DNA of 64,000 nt from Candidatus Phycosocius spiralis (GCF_030158815.1 NZ_BPFZ01000011.1:20786-84785); one strand, 5' to 3'. Positions 1 through 9,139 are shown, counted from the first letter of the stretch. Made by a program: numbers and translations. The notes: generated by a model from the sequence alone, not told the origin.

Positions 1-24
1 AGCTTAGTTAAACAAAAATAGAGC

Positions 25-101
25 GGTCCCGTAGCTCAGCAGGATAGAGCAATCGTTTCCTAAACGATGGGTCGGGGGTTCAAGTCCCTTCGGGACCGCC
101 A
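25..101 (+). tRNA. tRNA-Arg, anticodon CCT
   Basis: A 77-nt cloverleaf can be folded by eye. The 7-bp acceptor stem pairs GGTCCCG (25-31) with CGGGACC (91-97), followed by discriminator G98 and an encoded CCA at 99-101. The anticodon stem ATCGT/ACGAT encloses loop TTCCTAA (57-63), so the anticodon is CCT (59-61), reading AGG. The D arm carries GCTC/GAGC and the T arm contains GTTCAA. It has its own gap downstream and no adjacent integrase. Confidence 0.95.
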
Positions 102-747
102 GATTGTGCGCATCACCGTGGCGATACATTCTATGCCGATCGAAGGGCCAAGGGAGGTCTGAGTGATGAAACCAGATCGACGTTTCAATATTCGGACAAT
201 ACTAATTGATTAAAGCCAGACATTCGTCAGTCTTGGGTCTTGCCCGACATGGCCCCATTGAATGGGAGAAGTCGCCTGCCTTTATGGTCAGGGTGCACCA
301 TGGGATGGACAAAGCCAATGCGCGCTTAATCGATGGATACAACATAGTCAGGCTCATAATGATCCCTAAATGTTAACTTTAAGCTGAACGAGGGATATAG
401 CATGGCCGCTATAGGCTTTGAGTTTTAAAAATTGTATGTGATCATGCATTAAAAAAGGTCAGGGCGAGAATAAGGCTTTCAATAAAATGGAGCGCGCAGC
501 ACAAGCTGCGCTTATTAGTCTCGATGCGGACCTCGTGGTCCGCGCTCCTACCTTGCTTTATCTTGTGGGCTGAAACTCGAATGCGGCCTTAGCATAGGCA
601 TAGCGTGGCGCAAGGGCGCACCGAAGCGAAATAGCCAATATATTCGCTATGGAGATGGTGCATTGCTAACGGAATGAACACTACGGCGCGGCGCGCATTG
701 CTACGCGCAAGTAGCGTTGTAAAATGACATCGGCTTTTGGATTAACC
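102..747. other. Gene-poor gap after the tRNA
   Basis: No convincing long gene lies here. A 15-codon frame (166-213, plus) starts with ATG eight bases after a strong GGGAGG ribosome-binding site and ends in TAA; it may be a leader peptide or the stump of a lost gene. A cloverleaf-like inverted repeat occupies 489-548 and is listed separately. The rest is AT-rich and no further structure was recognised. Confidence 0.6.
489..548. repeat. Three-way-junction inverted repeat
   Basis: Three perfect stems nest in 60 bases. The outer stem is GGAGCGC (489-495) with GCGCTCC (542-548). One arm is GCAGC-ACAA-GCTGC (496-509), extendable by two more pairs that compete with the outer stem. The other arm is GCGGACC-TCGT-GGTCCGC (526-543), whose last two bases overlap the outer stem. 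About 16 unpaired bases join the arms. It could be a structured RNA, a palindromic repeat family or a terminator-like element; no T-run follows on either strand. I do not recognise it. Confidence 0.55.
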
Positions 748-1473
748 TTACTCTGTCTTTGCGGGCGGTTTAGCTCGGATAGCATTGATCAAACGCGAAT
801 TCCCTTTATCCATCGTCGATTGTAACATCGCGTTAAATGCTGGCGACGGTCTTACGCCGGGATAAGCTATCTTCATTTCTGAGGAAGTCGCCGCATTTAT
901 TGAATAGTCCTGTCCAAAGATGTTTACATCAATCTCAACCGTTATGGGCGGGAAATTATTGGTAAGTTCGCTTGGATCAAACCAGCCACTATGCATGCGG
1001 TCTCGGCCACATTTTGGGGCGCGCCAGATTTTTGGAGCTTTCACATCCTCCATCCAATAACCGCCATAGAGACCAAAGCTTGCTGTGACTACCGACCAGG
1101 TTAAAGCACTGGATTCTGCTTCTTGGTTAAGATAAATATCGTATCGTCTGATAATGAGGTTGCCCGCCTGCCCTGGAAATGCCTCTGCAAGCGCATTCTC
1201 GAGCCGGGCGATTCTGTCGGCGGCAAAGACTGAGTCGCCAAGCTGCGTGACCCCATCGAAACAAGAAAAGCCCCCAGCCCAACCGGTCAGATTGATATCG
1301 AATTTGGTCGCATCTCGCTTTCTCTGATCAACAATTGAAAATGTACCCGAAAGGGTTGCAGGCGGCTTAAGTCGGCTTGCAAACATGTCCAAACGAGACT
1401 GCTCTTCTGGTGACAGTGGGGTGGAGACACATCCAACGACACACAATGCTAAGCCAATAAACCAAAACCGCAT
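748..1473 (-). CDS. Putative outer-membrane lipoprotein of unknown function
   Basis: The protein is 241 residues from the chosen ATG, which has GAGGGG just upstream; a start seven codons earlier would put extra residues before the signal peptide. The first 14 residues are hydrophobic and end in a lipobox, Val-Val-Gly-Cys, with the lipidated Cys at residue 15. The mature part shows no family I recognise; it has Trp/Tyr-rich stretches and four Cys in total besides the lipobox region. It stands alone, divergent from ubiA, with about 145 bp between them. An envelope role is inferred only from the signal. Confidence 0.75.
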   Translation of the reverse strand: MRFWFIGLALCVVGCVSTPLSPEEQSRLDMFASRLKPPATLSGTFSIVDQRKRDATKFDINLTGWAGGFSCFDGVTQLGDSVFAADRIARLENALAEAFPGQAGNLIIRRYDIYLNQEAESSALTWSVVTASFGLYGGYWMEDVKAPKIWRAPKCGRDRMHSGWFDPSELTNNFPPITVEIDVNIFGQDYSINAATSSEMKIAYPGVRPSPAFNAMLQSTMDKGNSRLINAIRAKPPAKTE

Positions 1474-1618
1474 CGACCCCTCAAAAATTATCATAAAACG
1501 AACTAAACGCAGAGTTAAGGTCAGTCAATAACATTCCAAGATTGCGCTGCACGCTAAAGGGCACCCCGTTGCGCGCAACCCTCTAGCGCCCACCACAAGG
1601 CACGGCTAGAGAATTTGG

Positions 1619-2563
1619 GTGACTATTCCTTTAGACGCAGAACCCATCGGCTTTGTTGACCATGCACCCAGCGCGTGGCGGCCGTATTTGCGTTTATCGC
1701 GGTTTGATCGCCCGATTGGGTTTTGGCTATTGGCGCTTCCTTGCTTCATGGGGCAGTTTTTAGGCCGCGCTGGCATTGGGTTTTCGAGCTTAGACTTGGT
1801 TTTAATGCTGGCTTGGATCGTGGGGTCCATTGCCATGCGCGGGGCGGGGTGCAGCTTCAATGACCTCATTGACCGTGATATTGACAAATGTGTTGTGCGC
1901 ACAAGCGGCAGACCCCTGCCCGCAGGTATGATTACCCCGCGCGAAGCATTCATCTGGACATTGGTTCAGTGCGGCGTGGGTCTTGGGGTATTGCTGATAT
2001 TACCTACCCCGGCCCAGGTAGTGGCCTTATGCGCCATTCCTTTGGTTGGGGCCTATCCCTTTATGAAAAGGATCACCTGGTGGCCGCAAGTGTGGCTGGG
2101 TCTTACTTTCAATTGGGGAGTATTGGTCGGCTATGTTGCAGTCATGGGCAGCTTGGATGTCGCGGCGCTATGCCTTTATGGCGCATGTGTGTGTTGGACC
2201 ATCGGCTATGACACAATTTATGCGCAGCAAGATGTTGAAGATGATGCTTTGGTTGGCGTGAAATCAACCGCGCGTCTATTTGGTGATCAAACCAAGATCT
2301 GGGTCAGTGGTTTTTATGGCGCATGCACGCTGTTGGTGCTGCTGGCATGTAGTTTAAAGGTGCACAGCGTGATCGCTTGGACTGTGGGCTTGGGTGCAAG
2401 CTTGGCCTTTGGCGCTCATCTCTTCGGACAAGCCCGGGCGTTACCTTCGCAGGGTGTGGCGCAAAACCCGCTTAGACTATTCAAATCAAACCAAATGGCG
2501 GGCTTGATTTTGGTCGTGGGGCTTGGCATGCAAGCATTGGTTGGCTGGATCATTTTCCCCTAG
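1619..2563 (+). CDS. ubiA: 4-hydroxybenzoate polyprenyltransferase UbiA
   Basis: UbiA attaches the polyprenyl tail to 4-hydroxybenzoate at the inner membrane, an early committed step of ubiquinone synthesis. The 314-residue length is normal for the family. The first prenyl-diphosphate/Mg-binding motif NDLIDRDID is at residues 81-89 and the second Asp-rich motif, YDTIYAQQDVEDD, at about 197-209; the rest is hydrophobic helices, as expected. The start is GTG, as no ATG fits near the conserved N-terminus. ubiD lies 4 kb downstream on the same strand, although unrelated genes separate them. Function is clear from the motifs. Confidence 0.95.
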   Translation: MTIPLDAEPIGFVDHAPSAWRPYLRLSRFDRPIGFWLLALPCFMGQFLGRAGIGFSSLDLVLMLAWIVGSIAMRGAGCSFNDLIDRDIDKCVVRTSGRPLPAGMITPREAFIWTLVQCGVGLGVLLILPTPAQVVALCAIPLVGAYPFMKRITWWPQVWLGLTFNWGVLVGYVAVMGSLDVAALCLYGACVCWTIGYDTIYAQQDVEDDALVGVKSTARLFGDQTKIWVSGFYGACTLLVLLACSLKVHSVIAWTVGLGASLAFGAHLFGQARALPSQGVAQNPLRLFKSNQMAGLILVVGLGMQALVGWIIFP

Positions 2564-2587
2564 CCTTGGACGGAACGGAGCCTTGAT

Positions 2588-3202
2588 ATGAGTGAAGCCT
2601 TGGCCCAATGCGATCCAATTATGGCCAAATTGGTCGCCGCCCATGGCCCCTGCCCCATCCCCACGCGCGAAGAGCAAACCGCCTATCAAAGCCTATTTCG
2701 CGCGATTGTGTACCAGCAATTATCTGGCAACGCCGCAGGCACCATTTTAGGCCGCGTGCTGACTTTATGTGGCGATCCCACCACCGCACCCGATCCCGCC
2801 CATCTAATGAAACAGAGTGATGAGGATTTGCGCGCGTGTGGCCTGTCGCGTCAAAAAATTGCTGCCCTCAAAGACCTGTCCGCCAAGCGGATTGAAGGCA
2901 TTGTGCCCGATAGCAAAGAGATTGACCATCTGCCCGACGAAGACATCATCGCACGCCTTACCGCCGTGCGCGGCGTGGGCCAATGGACGGTGGAGATGTA
3001 TTTGATGTTCACGCTTGGTCGCCCCGATGTGTGGCCGGTGGATGATTTAGGTGTCCGCAAAGGTTGGATGATCGCCTATGGATTGGACGAAATGCCCAAA
3101 CCGAAGGCCTTCAAAACCATGGCCGATCATCTACGCCCCTATCGCACCCAAGCGGCTTGGTATTGCTGGCAGGCTGTGGATTCGGTACTGCCTGATCTTT
3201 AA
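2588..3202 (+). CDS. DNA-3-methyladenine glycosylase II (HhH-GPD, AlkA-like)
   Basis: A 204-residue base-excision repair glycosylase that would remove alkylated purines from DNA. The helix-hairpin-helix segment is around residues 126-138 (VRGVGQWT) and is followed by the catalytic region WPVDDLGVRKG with the Asp pair at 152-153, in the position of the catalytic Asp of AlkA. It lacks the extra N-terminal domain of E. coli AlkA, like the shorter Mag-type bacterial enzymes. It starts 25 bp after ubiA, so the two may be cotranscribed. No iron-sulfur Cys cluster is present, which argues against an EndoIII/MutY type. Confidence 0.9.
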   Translation: MSEALAQCDPIMAKLVAAHGPCPIPTREEQTAYQSLFRAIVYQQLSGNAAGTILGRVLTLCGDPTTAPDPAHLMKQSDEDLRACGLSRQKIAALKDLSAKRIEGIVPDSKEIDHLPDEDIIARLTAVRGVGQWTVEMYLMFTLGRPDVWPVDDLGVRKGWMIAYGLDEMPKPKAFKTMADHLRPYRTQAAWYCWQAVDSVLPDL

Positions 3203-3240
3203 CGCACTTAAGAAAGACTGACGGACAAGGATGATTGGCG

Positions 3241-3801
3241 ATGATTTGGCTTTGTACTGGACTAATCCTTTTTTTAGGCGCTCATGGCTTTGTTCGCTTG
3301 ATTGGTCCACGTGAAGAATTGATCACGCGATTTGGTCCCCAAGCCTATCGAGGCCTTTTTTCCTTGATCAGTTTAGCAGGCTTAGTGCTTCTAATTTATG
3401 GCTATAGCCTTTACCGCGATCAGGGCATGATCGAGGTGTGGGAGCCCCCGCGTTTTTTGGCTAATGTGACCTTGCTTTTAATGCTACCTGCGATGATTTT
3501 GCTGATTTCGACTTATGCACCGGGCAAAATCAAGGCCATGGTCGTGCATCCAATGTTGGGTTCGGTGAAGATTTGGGCGCTCGCGCATTTATTGGCGAAT
3601 GGTGATTTGGGCTCCATGCTGCTGTTTGGCGGCTTTTTGGCTTGGGCGCTCTTTGCGCGCATCCGGCTGGGTAAGGCTGTGCGTGTTTCGATGCCTTGGG
3701 GCAGGGGCGATATGATCGCGATTGGCGGCGGTATTGCCGTCTGGCTGGGCTTTATGGTGGGCCTACACAAGCTGCTGATTGGTGTAGCCGTGGTGGGGTA
3801 A
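3241..3801 (+). CDS. NnrU family integral membrane protein
   Basis: A 186-residue protein with about five hydrophobic segments. The N-terminal GAHGFVRL and the later TYAPGKIK plus HPM..VK.WALAHLLANGD pattern are typical of the NnrU family, whose founding member is linked to nitrite/nitric oxide reduction; the related isomerase Z-ISO acts on carotenoids and binds heme. The exact substrate here is unknown. ATG 3241 is preferred; a TTG two codons upstream is also possible, with AAGG at 3227-3230. It follows the glycosylase by about 40 bp. Confidence 0.85.
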   Translation: MIWLCTGLILFLGAHGFVRLIGPREELITRFGPQAYRGLFSLISLAGLVLLIYGYSLYRDQGMIEVWEPPRFLANVTLLLMLPAMILLISTYAPGKIKAMVVHPMLGSVKIWALAHLLANGDLGSMLLFGGFLAWALFARIRLGKAVRVSMPWGRGDMIAIGGGIAVWLGFMVGLHKLLIGVAVVG

Positions 3802-3806
3802 GATGC

Positions 3807-3832
3807 GCATCTTTTCCCTCAGACAAAGATGC
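3807..3832. terminator. Possible shared terminator hairpin between convergent genes
   Basis: GCATCTTT (3807-3814) pairs with AAAGATGC (3825-3832) across a 10-base loop. It lies exactly between the convergent NnrU and lipoprotein genes. There is no long T-run, so strength is doubtful. A 14-bp palindrome at 3800-3813 overlaps it and could form instead. Confidence 0.35.
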
Positions 3833-3847
3833 ACACCTTTGACGAGA

Positions 3848-4267
3848 TTAGCTGTACGGCTTGTCAGCTGACGCCGCTGGGTCCTCTGCCTCTAGCGTGA
3901 CAATCAATGGATTTGGAACAAGATCCAACATAGCGCCAGAGCTGGCATCAACACCTACCCCAATAATGCCGCCCACAATCACATTGCCAGCCATTCCAGC
4001 ACCACCGGCACCTGAAATTTTGTTGATCACATTGCCAGTATAAGTCTTGTAGCCAGGCTTCGTGATCGTCACAGAAAATTGCGACTTACGAGGCATTTTA
4101 AATGAACAAGGCGTGGCAGCGCAGCTAAAGCCATTGGTTGTAGAAACCGCTGCACCGCCAGGTGTTGTTTGAACTGTAAAGTCGGTTTTAGTACCACGGG
4201 TAATTGTTGCGCAACTTGCAAGCGCCAGCACCGGAATGGCAATGGCTATGATTTTAGTGATTCTCAT
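3848..4267 (-). CDS. Small lipoprotein with PEGA-like segment
   Basis: The 139-residue product begins with a hydrophobic signal ending in the lipobox Leu-Ala-Ser-Cys near residue 19. Residues 27-80 (threonine- and glycine-rich, ending KPGYKTYTGNV) look like a PEGA-type beta domain, seen in many surface lipoproteins. A glycine-rich hydrophobic stretch follows at about 85-110. Such proteins are often misannotated as translation initiation factor fragments; there is no support for that here. It is monocistronic and convergent with NnrU. Function unknown. Confidence 0.75.
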   Translation of the reverse strand: MRITKIIAIAIPVLALASCATITRGTKTDFTVQTTPGGAAVSTTNGFSCAATPCSFKMPRKSQFSVTITKPGYKTYTGNVINKISGAGGAGMAGNVIVGGIIGVGVDASSGAMLDLVPNPLIVTLEAEDPAASADKPYS

Positions 4268-4461
4268 AAGTTTTCCTCATTGTTATGGTGCCAGTTATCA
4301 AGTTGGGCAAATCAGCGAAAGATAAATAAGTAAACATTTCAACATGTAAGCTATCCCCCTAGCCCATTCTGACTCTTGGACATTAAATAAGCTTAATCTC
4401 ATGTCAATCTAGGGAAGCTCATCATAACTAAGTGTTTGAATGTGCAGGGGGGTGATTGGGG

Positions 4462-5154
4462 ATGGTTGGTGTCTTGACGCTTCAACTCAGTATGGACTCA
4501 AAAGAGCACATTCTCCCAAGATTGCTAGCCTTCATCCTTGCTAATACGCGCCGTACTCACCCTGCCCATTGCCCTGAAATTCAATTGCATTTGGCCGATC
4601 ACGCTGTAGCGCTTTGGCAATTGACGGAAGTGGAGCTGGCCAAACAAGGCTTGCCTCTGCCCTTTTGGGCCTTCGCTTGGGCGGGTGGGCAGGCTTTAGC
4701 GCGTTATGTGCTAGATCACTGCGAACTGGTCGCAGGAAAGCGGGTTTTAGACCTTGCCTCAGGCTCAGGCTTAGTGGCGATTGCAGCTACAATGGCAGGA
4801 GCCGTACACGTGACAGCTGCCGATATCGACCCTTATGCCATAGCAGCCATCGGCCTTAATGCCAAGGTGAACCGACAAGAAATTGACTGCCATTTTGGTG
4901 ACTTGATTGGCCAAGAAGTTGACGCAGATATCATCTTGGTTGGCGATTTTTTTTATGAACGCGACATTGCCTACCCCTTGTTTAACTGGCTATTAGCGTG
5001 CCAGGCCAAGGGTATTATGATCTTGATCGGTGACCCAGGGCGCACCTATCTGCCCAAAGCCCATTTGAAGGAAGTTGCTTGCTATACCATTGAAGTATCT
5101 CGTGAACTGGAAGATAGCGATGTAAAGATGACAAGCGTTTGGGCACTCAGATAA
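4462..5154 (+). CDS. Class I SAM-dependent methyltransferase (lysine methyltransferase-like)
   Basis: A 230-residue Rossmann methyltransferase. SAM motif I, VLDLASGSGL, is at about residues 95-104 and the acidic ribose-binding strand (AADIDPYA) follows near 118. The N-terminal pattern LHLADHAVALWQLTE and the segment PFWAFAWAGGQAL resemble the family that includes electron-transfer-flavoprotein beta-subunit lysine methyltransferase and PrmA-like proteins, so a protein substrate is likely but not shown. ATG 4462 follows a G-rich ribosome-binding site; ATG 4492 is an alternative nearer the family's usual start. It is followed 36 bp later by the hydrolase gene. Confidence 0.85.
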   Translation: MVGVLTLQLSMDSKEHILPRLLAFILANTRRTHPAHCPEIQLHLADHAVALWQLTEVELAKQGLPLPFWAFAWAGGQALARYVLDHCELVAGKRVLDLASGSGLVAIAATMAGAVHVTAADIDPYAIAAIGLNAKVNRQEIDCHFGDLIGQEVDADIILVGDFFYERDIAYPLFNWLLACQAKGIMILIGDPGRTYLPKAHLKEVACYTIEVSRELEDSDVKMTSVWALR

Positions 5155-5190
5155 GCGAGAGGGCAAAGCCTAAAACGAAGGAGTGTGTGG

Positions 5191-6069
5191 ATGAGAAATT
5201 GGATTATTGTTTTGATCGCTTCTGCCTGCCTTGCAGGTTGCGCAGGCCCACAGCTATTAAACATGGCAGCCCATGTCCCAGGCAAAGTCGAACACAATAT
5301 CAGCTATGGTCCCCTAACGCGCCAGAAGCTGGATATATACAATCCCAAAACGCTTCTACCTGACACACCGGTATTGGTCTTCTATCATGGTGGGTCTTGG
5401 CAATTTGGCTCAAAAGAAGACTATAAATTTTTTGGCACGAGCTTCGCGGCGAGTGGAGTACAAACCATTATAGTCAATTATCGGCTATATCCAGAAGTAG
5501 GATTTCCAGGTTTTGTAGAAGATGGTGCGAAAGCATTGGCTTTCATCCAACAATCCATCGCCAAGGATCGTCCTATTTTCATCGCTGGGCATTCAGCAGG
5601 TGCCCATATTGCGGCACTGATTGACCTTGATCCAAGATATTTAGCCGCAGAAGGTACGAACACTTGTGCCGGGGTCAAAGGGCTGATTGGTATCGCTGGA
5701 CCTTATTTTTTTACCCCAATCGAGCCAGTCTATAAAGAAATTTTTCCAGCCACTACCCTAGACATCTCAATGCCTCTTCAATTTGCGGCTACACGTGCAC
5801 CGCCAGCCCTGTTTTTGCATGGAACAGACGATACCATCGTAGAGCCCAAGCTGAGTGAAGAAATGGCACAAGCCCTGATCCAACATGGAAATTCGGCAGA
5901 ATTAAAGCTTTATCAGGGGGTTGGGCATAATTTTATCCTTGGTGCAATCTCGCCTCTATTACGCCAAACCGCACCTACTTTGCGTGACACGCTGGACTTC
6001 ATGCGTGCTCAAAAAGCACAAGGCTACCCTGGTTGCGCCCGGAAGGAAAAATCAGATGCGCCGCTTTGA
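5191..6069 (+). CDS. Alpha/beta hydrolase lipoprotein (carboxylesterase-like)
   Basis: A 292-residue secreted esterase of the HGG (hormone-sensitive-lipase/BD-FAE-like) group. Lipobox LAGC places the lipidated Cys at residue 17. The oxyanion motif HGG is at 66-68, the nucleophile elbow GHSAG at 133-137 (Ser135), the acid in GTDD at 213-214, and the base in GVGHNF (His246). All catalytic parts are present. It probably hydrolyses short acyl or aryl esters at the envelope; the substrate is unknown. ATG 5191 has AAGGAG at good spacing. Its 3' end overlaps the start of the DUF2237 gene by 14 bp. Confidence 0.88.
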   Translation: MRNWIIVLIASACLAGCAGPQLLNMAAHVPGKVEHNISYGPLTRQKLDIYNPKTLLPDTPVLVFYHGGSWQFGSKEDYKFFGTSFAASGVQTIIVNYRLYPEVGFPGFVEDGAKALAFIQQSIAKDRPIFIAGHSAGAHIAALIDLDPRYLAAEGTNTCAGVKGLIGIAGPYFFTPIEPVYKEIFPATTLDISMPLQFAATRAPPALFLHGTDDTIVEPKLSEEMAQALIQHGNSAELKLYQGVGHNFILGAISPLLRQTAPTLRDTLDFMRAQKAQGYPGCARKEKSDAPL

Positions 6070-6448
6070 TCCAAGATCCCGCAACGTCTTGGGTGGGAAA
6101 TTGGAACTTTGTTCGCTTGACCCCCTCACCGGTTGGTTTCGCAATGGCTGTTGCGAAACCGAGGGCCTTGACCATGGCACCCATGTTGTTTGCGCTGTGA
6201 TGACCGATGCTTTCTTGTACCACCAGAAACAAGTCGGCAATGATCTTGTAACCCCGCGCCCAGAATTTGGCTTTCCTGGCCTTGTCGCAGGCGATCAGTG
6301 GTGTGTGTGCCTAACCCGCTGGAAACAGGCGCATGATGCAGGCTGTGCACCCCCTATCCGGCTCGAAGCCACCCATGAAGAGGCTTTGGTGGTGGTGCCA
6401 CTCGAAACGCTGCAAACCTATGCAGTCAATTCGCCTCGCACGACATGA
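6056..6448 (+). CDS. DUF2237 family protein
   Basis: The conserved region begins [10 protein letters not shown] and contains [18 protein letters not shown]-like ([12 protein letters not shown]), [16 protein letters not shown] and GDQWCVC, the hallmark order of DUF2237, a roughly 120-residue cysteine-rich family of unknown function widespread in bacteria and plants. The start at 6056 (130 residues) is chosen because conservation begins right after it and AAGGA lies 8 bases upstream; the frame remains open upstream only because it overlaps the hydrolase. Its stop overlaps the ubiD start as ATGA, suggesting translational coupling. Confidence 0.88.
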   Translation: MRRFDPRSRNVLGGKLELCSLDPLTGWFRNGCCETEGLDHGTHVVCAVMTDAFLYHQKQVGNDLVTPRPEFGFPGLVAGDQWCVCLTRWKQAHDAGCAPPIRLEATHEEALVVVPLETLQTYAVNSPRTT

Positions 6449-8007
6449 AAGGTGATGAAACACACATGGCCTATAAAAGCATGCGCGAGTTTATGGCGCG
6501 CCTTGAAACCGAACAAAAACTGGTGCGCATACAAGAGCCCGTGTCCACGGTTTTGGAAATGACCGAAATTCAAACGCGTTTGCTGGCAACAGAGGGGCCT
6601 GCGACCTTATTTGAACATGCGCTGATCGGTGATGGAAGTCGCGCGACCATGCCGGTTTTGACCAATTTGTTTGGTACCGTTGAACGCGTCGCCATGGGTG
6701 TGACCATGGGTGGCAAGGACCGTCGTACCGCCCAGGATTTACGTGAAGTGGGTGAGCTTTTGGCTTTCTTGCGCCAGCCAGAGCCACCTCGCGGTTTAAA
6801 AGAGGCCTTTGACCTCATCCCATTGGCCAAAACCGTGATGCAAATGCGGCCCAATACGATCAAAAGCGTTCGATTTGGTAAAGCACCCTGTCAAGAGATT
6901 GTTTGGCAAGGGGCCGATATCGACTTGTCGCGCCTGCCCATTCAAAGCTGTTGGCCGGGGGAGCCGGCACCTTTAATCACTTGGCCTTTGATTGTGACGA
7001 AGGGCCCCAGCGACAAGCGCGAAGATAATTACAATCTTGGCATTTACCGCATGCAGCAGATCGGCAAGGACCGCGCCATCATGCGCTGGCTGGCCCATCG
7101 TGGCGGCGCACAACATTATAAGCGGTGGAAAGATACCAAGCCCGAGCCTTTGCCTGCCGCAGTCGTGCTTGGTGCTGATCCTGGCACGATTTTAGCGGCT
7201 GTTACCCCCGTTCCTGAGACATTGAGCGAATATCAGTTCGCGGGACTAATGCGGGGCACGAAACTGGATTTAGTGGCGTGCAAAACCATTCCTATTGAAG
7301 TTCCTGCCCACGCCGAAATCATCCTTGAGGGCCATGTGCTCCTTGATGAATATGCCGATGAAGGCCCTTATGGCGACCACACAGGCTATTATAATTCAGT
7401 TGAAAAATTCCCTATCTTTCAGGTTTCGTGCATCACCATGCGCAAAGATCCGATTTATCTGTCAACCTTTACAGGCCGCCCACCTGACGAGCCCAGCGTG
7501 CTGGGCGAGGCGCTAAACGAAGTATTTATCCCCTTATTGCAGCAGCAATTTCCAGAAATCACCGATTTCTGGTTGCCGCCTGAGGGTTGCTCCTATCGCA
7601 TTGCCGTTATCTCGATGAAAAAGGCCTTTCCGGGCCATGCCAAGCGGGTGATGATGGGGGCTTGGTCATTCTTGCGCCAATTCATGTACACGAAATGGAT
7701 CATTGTGGTGGATGACAATATCAATGCGCGTGACTGGAAAGACGTGATGTGGGCGATTTCAACGCGCATGGACCCAGTGCGTGATATCACTTTGGTGGAC
7801 CGCACGCCGATAGACTATCTCGATTTCGCGAGCCCTGAAAGTGGCCTTGGTTCGAAAATCGGACTGGACGCGACCAACAAAATTCATCCAGAAACCCACC
7901 GCGAGTGGGGCCTAGAAATCCGTATGGACGCCAAAATCATTGAAGCGGTCACCGAAAAATGGGGTCGCTTAGGCCTGCCAGGAGAAGGCAAGCCGATCTG
8001 GAAATAG
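6445..8007 (+). CDS. ubiD: UbiD family decarboxylase (3-polyprenyl-4-hydroxybenzoate decarboxylase)
   Basis: UbiD uses prenylated FMN, made by UbiX, to decarboxylate the ring after prenylation by UbiA. The 520-residue length fits the family. Conserved blocks include [10 protein letters not shown] at 195-204, whose Arg is an active-site residue, and [12 protein letters not shown] at about 305-316, carrying the key Glu. The C-terminal [15 protein letters not shown] segment is also typical of ubiquinone UbiDs. The first ATG overlaps the preceding stop (ATGA); ATG 6466 is nearer the family consensus start. No ubiX is seen in the window. Confidence 0.93.
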   Translation: MKGDETHMAYKSMREFMARLETEQKLVRIQEPVSTVLEMTEIQTRLLATEGPATLFEHALIGDGSRATMPVLTNLFGTVERVAMGVTMGGKDRRTAQDLREVGELLAFLRQPEPPRGLKEAFDLIPLAKTVMQMRPNTIKSVRFGKAPCQEIVWQGADIDLSRLPIQSCWPGEPAPLITWPLIVTKGPSDKREDNYNLGIYRMQQIGKDRAIMRWLAHRGGAQHYKRWKDTKPEPLPAAVVLGADPGTILAAVTPVPETLSEYQFAGLMRGTKLDLVACKTIPIEVPAHAEIILEGHVLLDEYADEGPYGDHTGYYNSVEKFPIFQVSCITMRKDPIYLSTFTGRPPDEPSVLGEALNEVFIPLLQQQFPEITDFWLPPEGCSYRIAVISMKKAFPGHAKRVMMGAWSFLRQFMYTKWIIVVDDNINARDWKDVMWAISTRMDPVRDITLVDRTPIDYLDFASPESGLGSKIGLDATNKIHPETHREWGLEIRMDAKIIEAVTEKWGRLGLPGEGKPIWK

Positions 8008-8049
8008 GGCGTTGTCAAGCGACAAGATCTAAGCGTTGTAGCCGCTCTC

Positions 8050-8256
8050 TCACCATTTGGCAGGGTGCACCAGAAAAAGGGTGTATGCCCGCCACGCACC
8101 TCCAAACCCAATTGCCGTTGCGGTAAAGTTGGTCACCAGTGCGCGTACTATAGTGTTAGGTGTGACTTTGGGGTGAGCAGGATCGATGTTTTTCTTGGTA
8201 AAAGCGACATCGTTACAACCCCCGCAAAGATAACCATTGACGATTTCCATACTCAT
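8050..8256 (-). CDS. Small Cys-pair protein, uncharacterised
   Basis: A 68-residue frame beginning at the ATG at 8256, or two codons later at 8250. The N-terminal pattern (Glu-Ile-Val-Asn-Gly-Tyr, then CGGC, DVAFTKKNIDPAHPK) reads like a genuine conserved small protein rather than a random frame, and a short hydrophobic GFGGAWRAY segment follows. I have an impression of similar alphaproteobacterial hypotheticals with this NGY-C-x-x-C-DV-KKNIDP layout but cannot name a family. It converges on ubiD with a 42-bp gap. Initiation signals are weak. Confidence 0.5.
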   Translation of the reverse strand: MSMEIVNGYLCGGCNDVAFTKKNIDPAHPKVTPNTIVRALVTNFTATAIGFGGAWRAYTLFLVHPAKW

Positions 8257-8818
8257 TCTTGCCTGTTCTAAGTCAACTAACCTTAGATGTCCCGGCACTC
8301 ATTTTTGGTTACACTTGAATTTGTATGGACGTGCTTGGGAATGTATCCAATCAAATCCCAATTGGATTAGCCCTGGCCATTGTTTGGAGAGATTGATCTA
8401 TTGGACACTGGCATTTCTTGCTTACAAAAGCTGAAAATTTGGGTCCAAAAACCAATGGGTTGATGGACGTAAACCCTATGGTATAAAAAAGCTCGCCCGC
8501 TGCCCAGCCTGCCAAAGCGATACCTAAGAGATCTTTCTTAAGGGCTTACCTAATCTGCCTCATCAACAACTGCAACTACCCCAACGCGCTTAGCTCAAAA
8601 ATGTCTTAGGTGACAACACTTCACCTATATCCCAGCTAATGGCGATCTAATCATTGGCAATTTCAGATCATTCTTTTACCAAATGCACGCAACAAAGGGT
8701 GGGCAGGCATCTGCCATAAGGCATTCACAACAACCTAGATATACTAATCAAAAAAAACTACCACCTAATAAGCATCATCCTTGCAACAAGCGCAGCATCA
8801 CGACTGCAACTTCCTGAT
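8257..8818. other. Gene-poor stretch
   Basis: No frame here could be supported as a gene. A plus-strand frame at about 8440-8530 ends in an RCPACQ segment reminiscent of a zinc ribbon tail, but it has no start and an upstream stop, so at most it is a remnant. An imperfect palindrome around CCTAAGAGATCTTTCTTAAGG lies near 8523-8542. Nothing else was recognised. Confidence 0.5.
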
Positions 8819-8974
8819 TTATTTGGGGAACTGAATAAACCCTGATAAATCAACCATGCGCTGCGGCAACAGTTCGTCAAATTGCTCGCCCATCACGCGA
8901 ACGAACGCTATACCTACCGATAATGCGACCAAGCCTAGAGCTATCAAGATTAGTCCCACGATCATGATTGCCAT
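8819..8974 (-). CDS. 51-residue single-pass membrane protein
   Basis: The ATG at 8974 is preceded by a perfect AAGGAGG ribosome-binding site about eight bases away, unusually strong for this window. The product starts Met-Ala-Ile-Met and has one hydrophobic helix of about 20 residues (IVGLILIALGLVALSVGIAF), followed by a short amphipathic tail (VRVMGEQFDELLP...FIQFPK) that would be cytoplasmic or periplasmic depending on topology. It sits alone in a gene-poor region. I do not recognise a family; small single-pass proteins of this kind often modulate larger membrane complexes, but that is only a general inference. Confidence 0.7.
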   Translation of the reverse strand: MAIMIVGLILIALGLVALSVGIAFVRVMGEQFDELLPQRMVDLSGFIQFPK

Positions 8975-9139
8975 CGGCTTTCCCTCCTTGATTGAAACAC
9001 GCTAACAGGCGAATACTGAAAACATATGAATAGATAGGTTCGCGTTCGCGCGTGCCTATTCACCAATTCTTAAACGCTACTTCGATGACGATTTGATGGT
9101 GAGAAAGTGGCAGACCAGTGATTATTGTGGAGACCCTAA

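Noticed and set aside
1606..1953. 115-codon minus-strand frame
   Set aside because: Antisense to ubiA and Arg/Pro/Ser rich with no family features.
4383..4396. TTAA-N6-TTAA upstream of the methyltransferase gene
   Set aside because: Spacing is six not seven and the region is AT-rich, so chance is likely.
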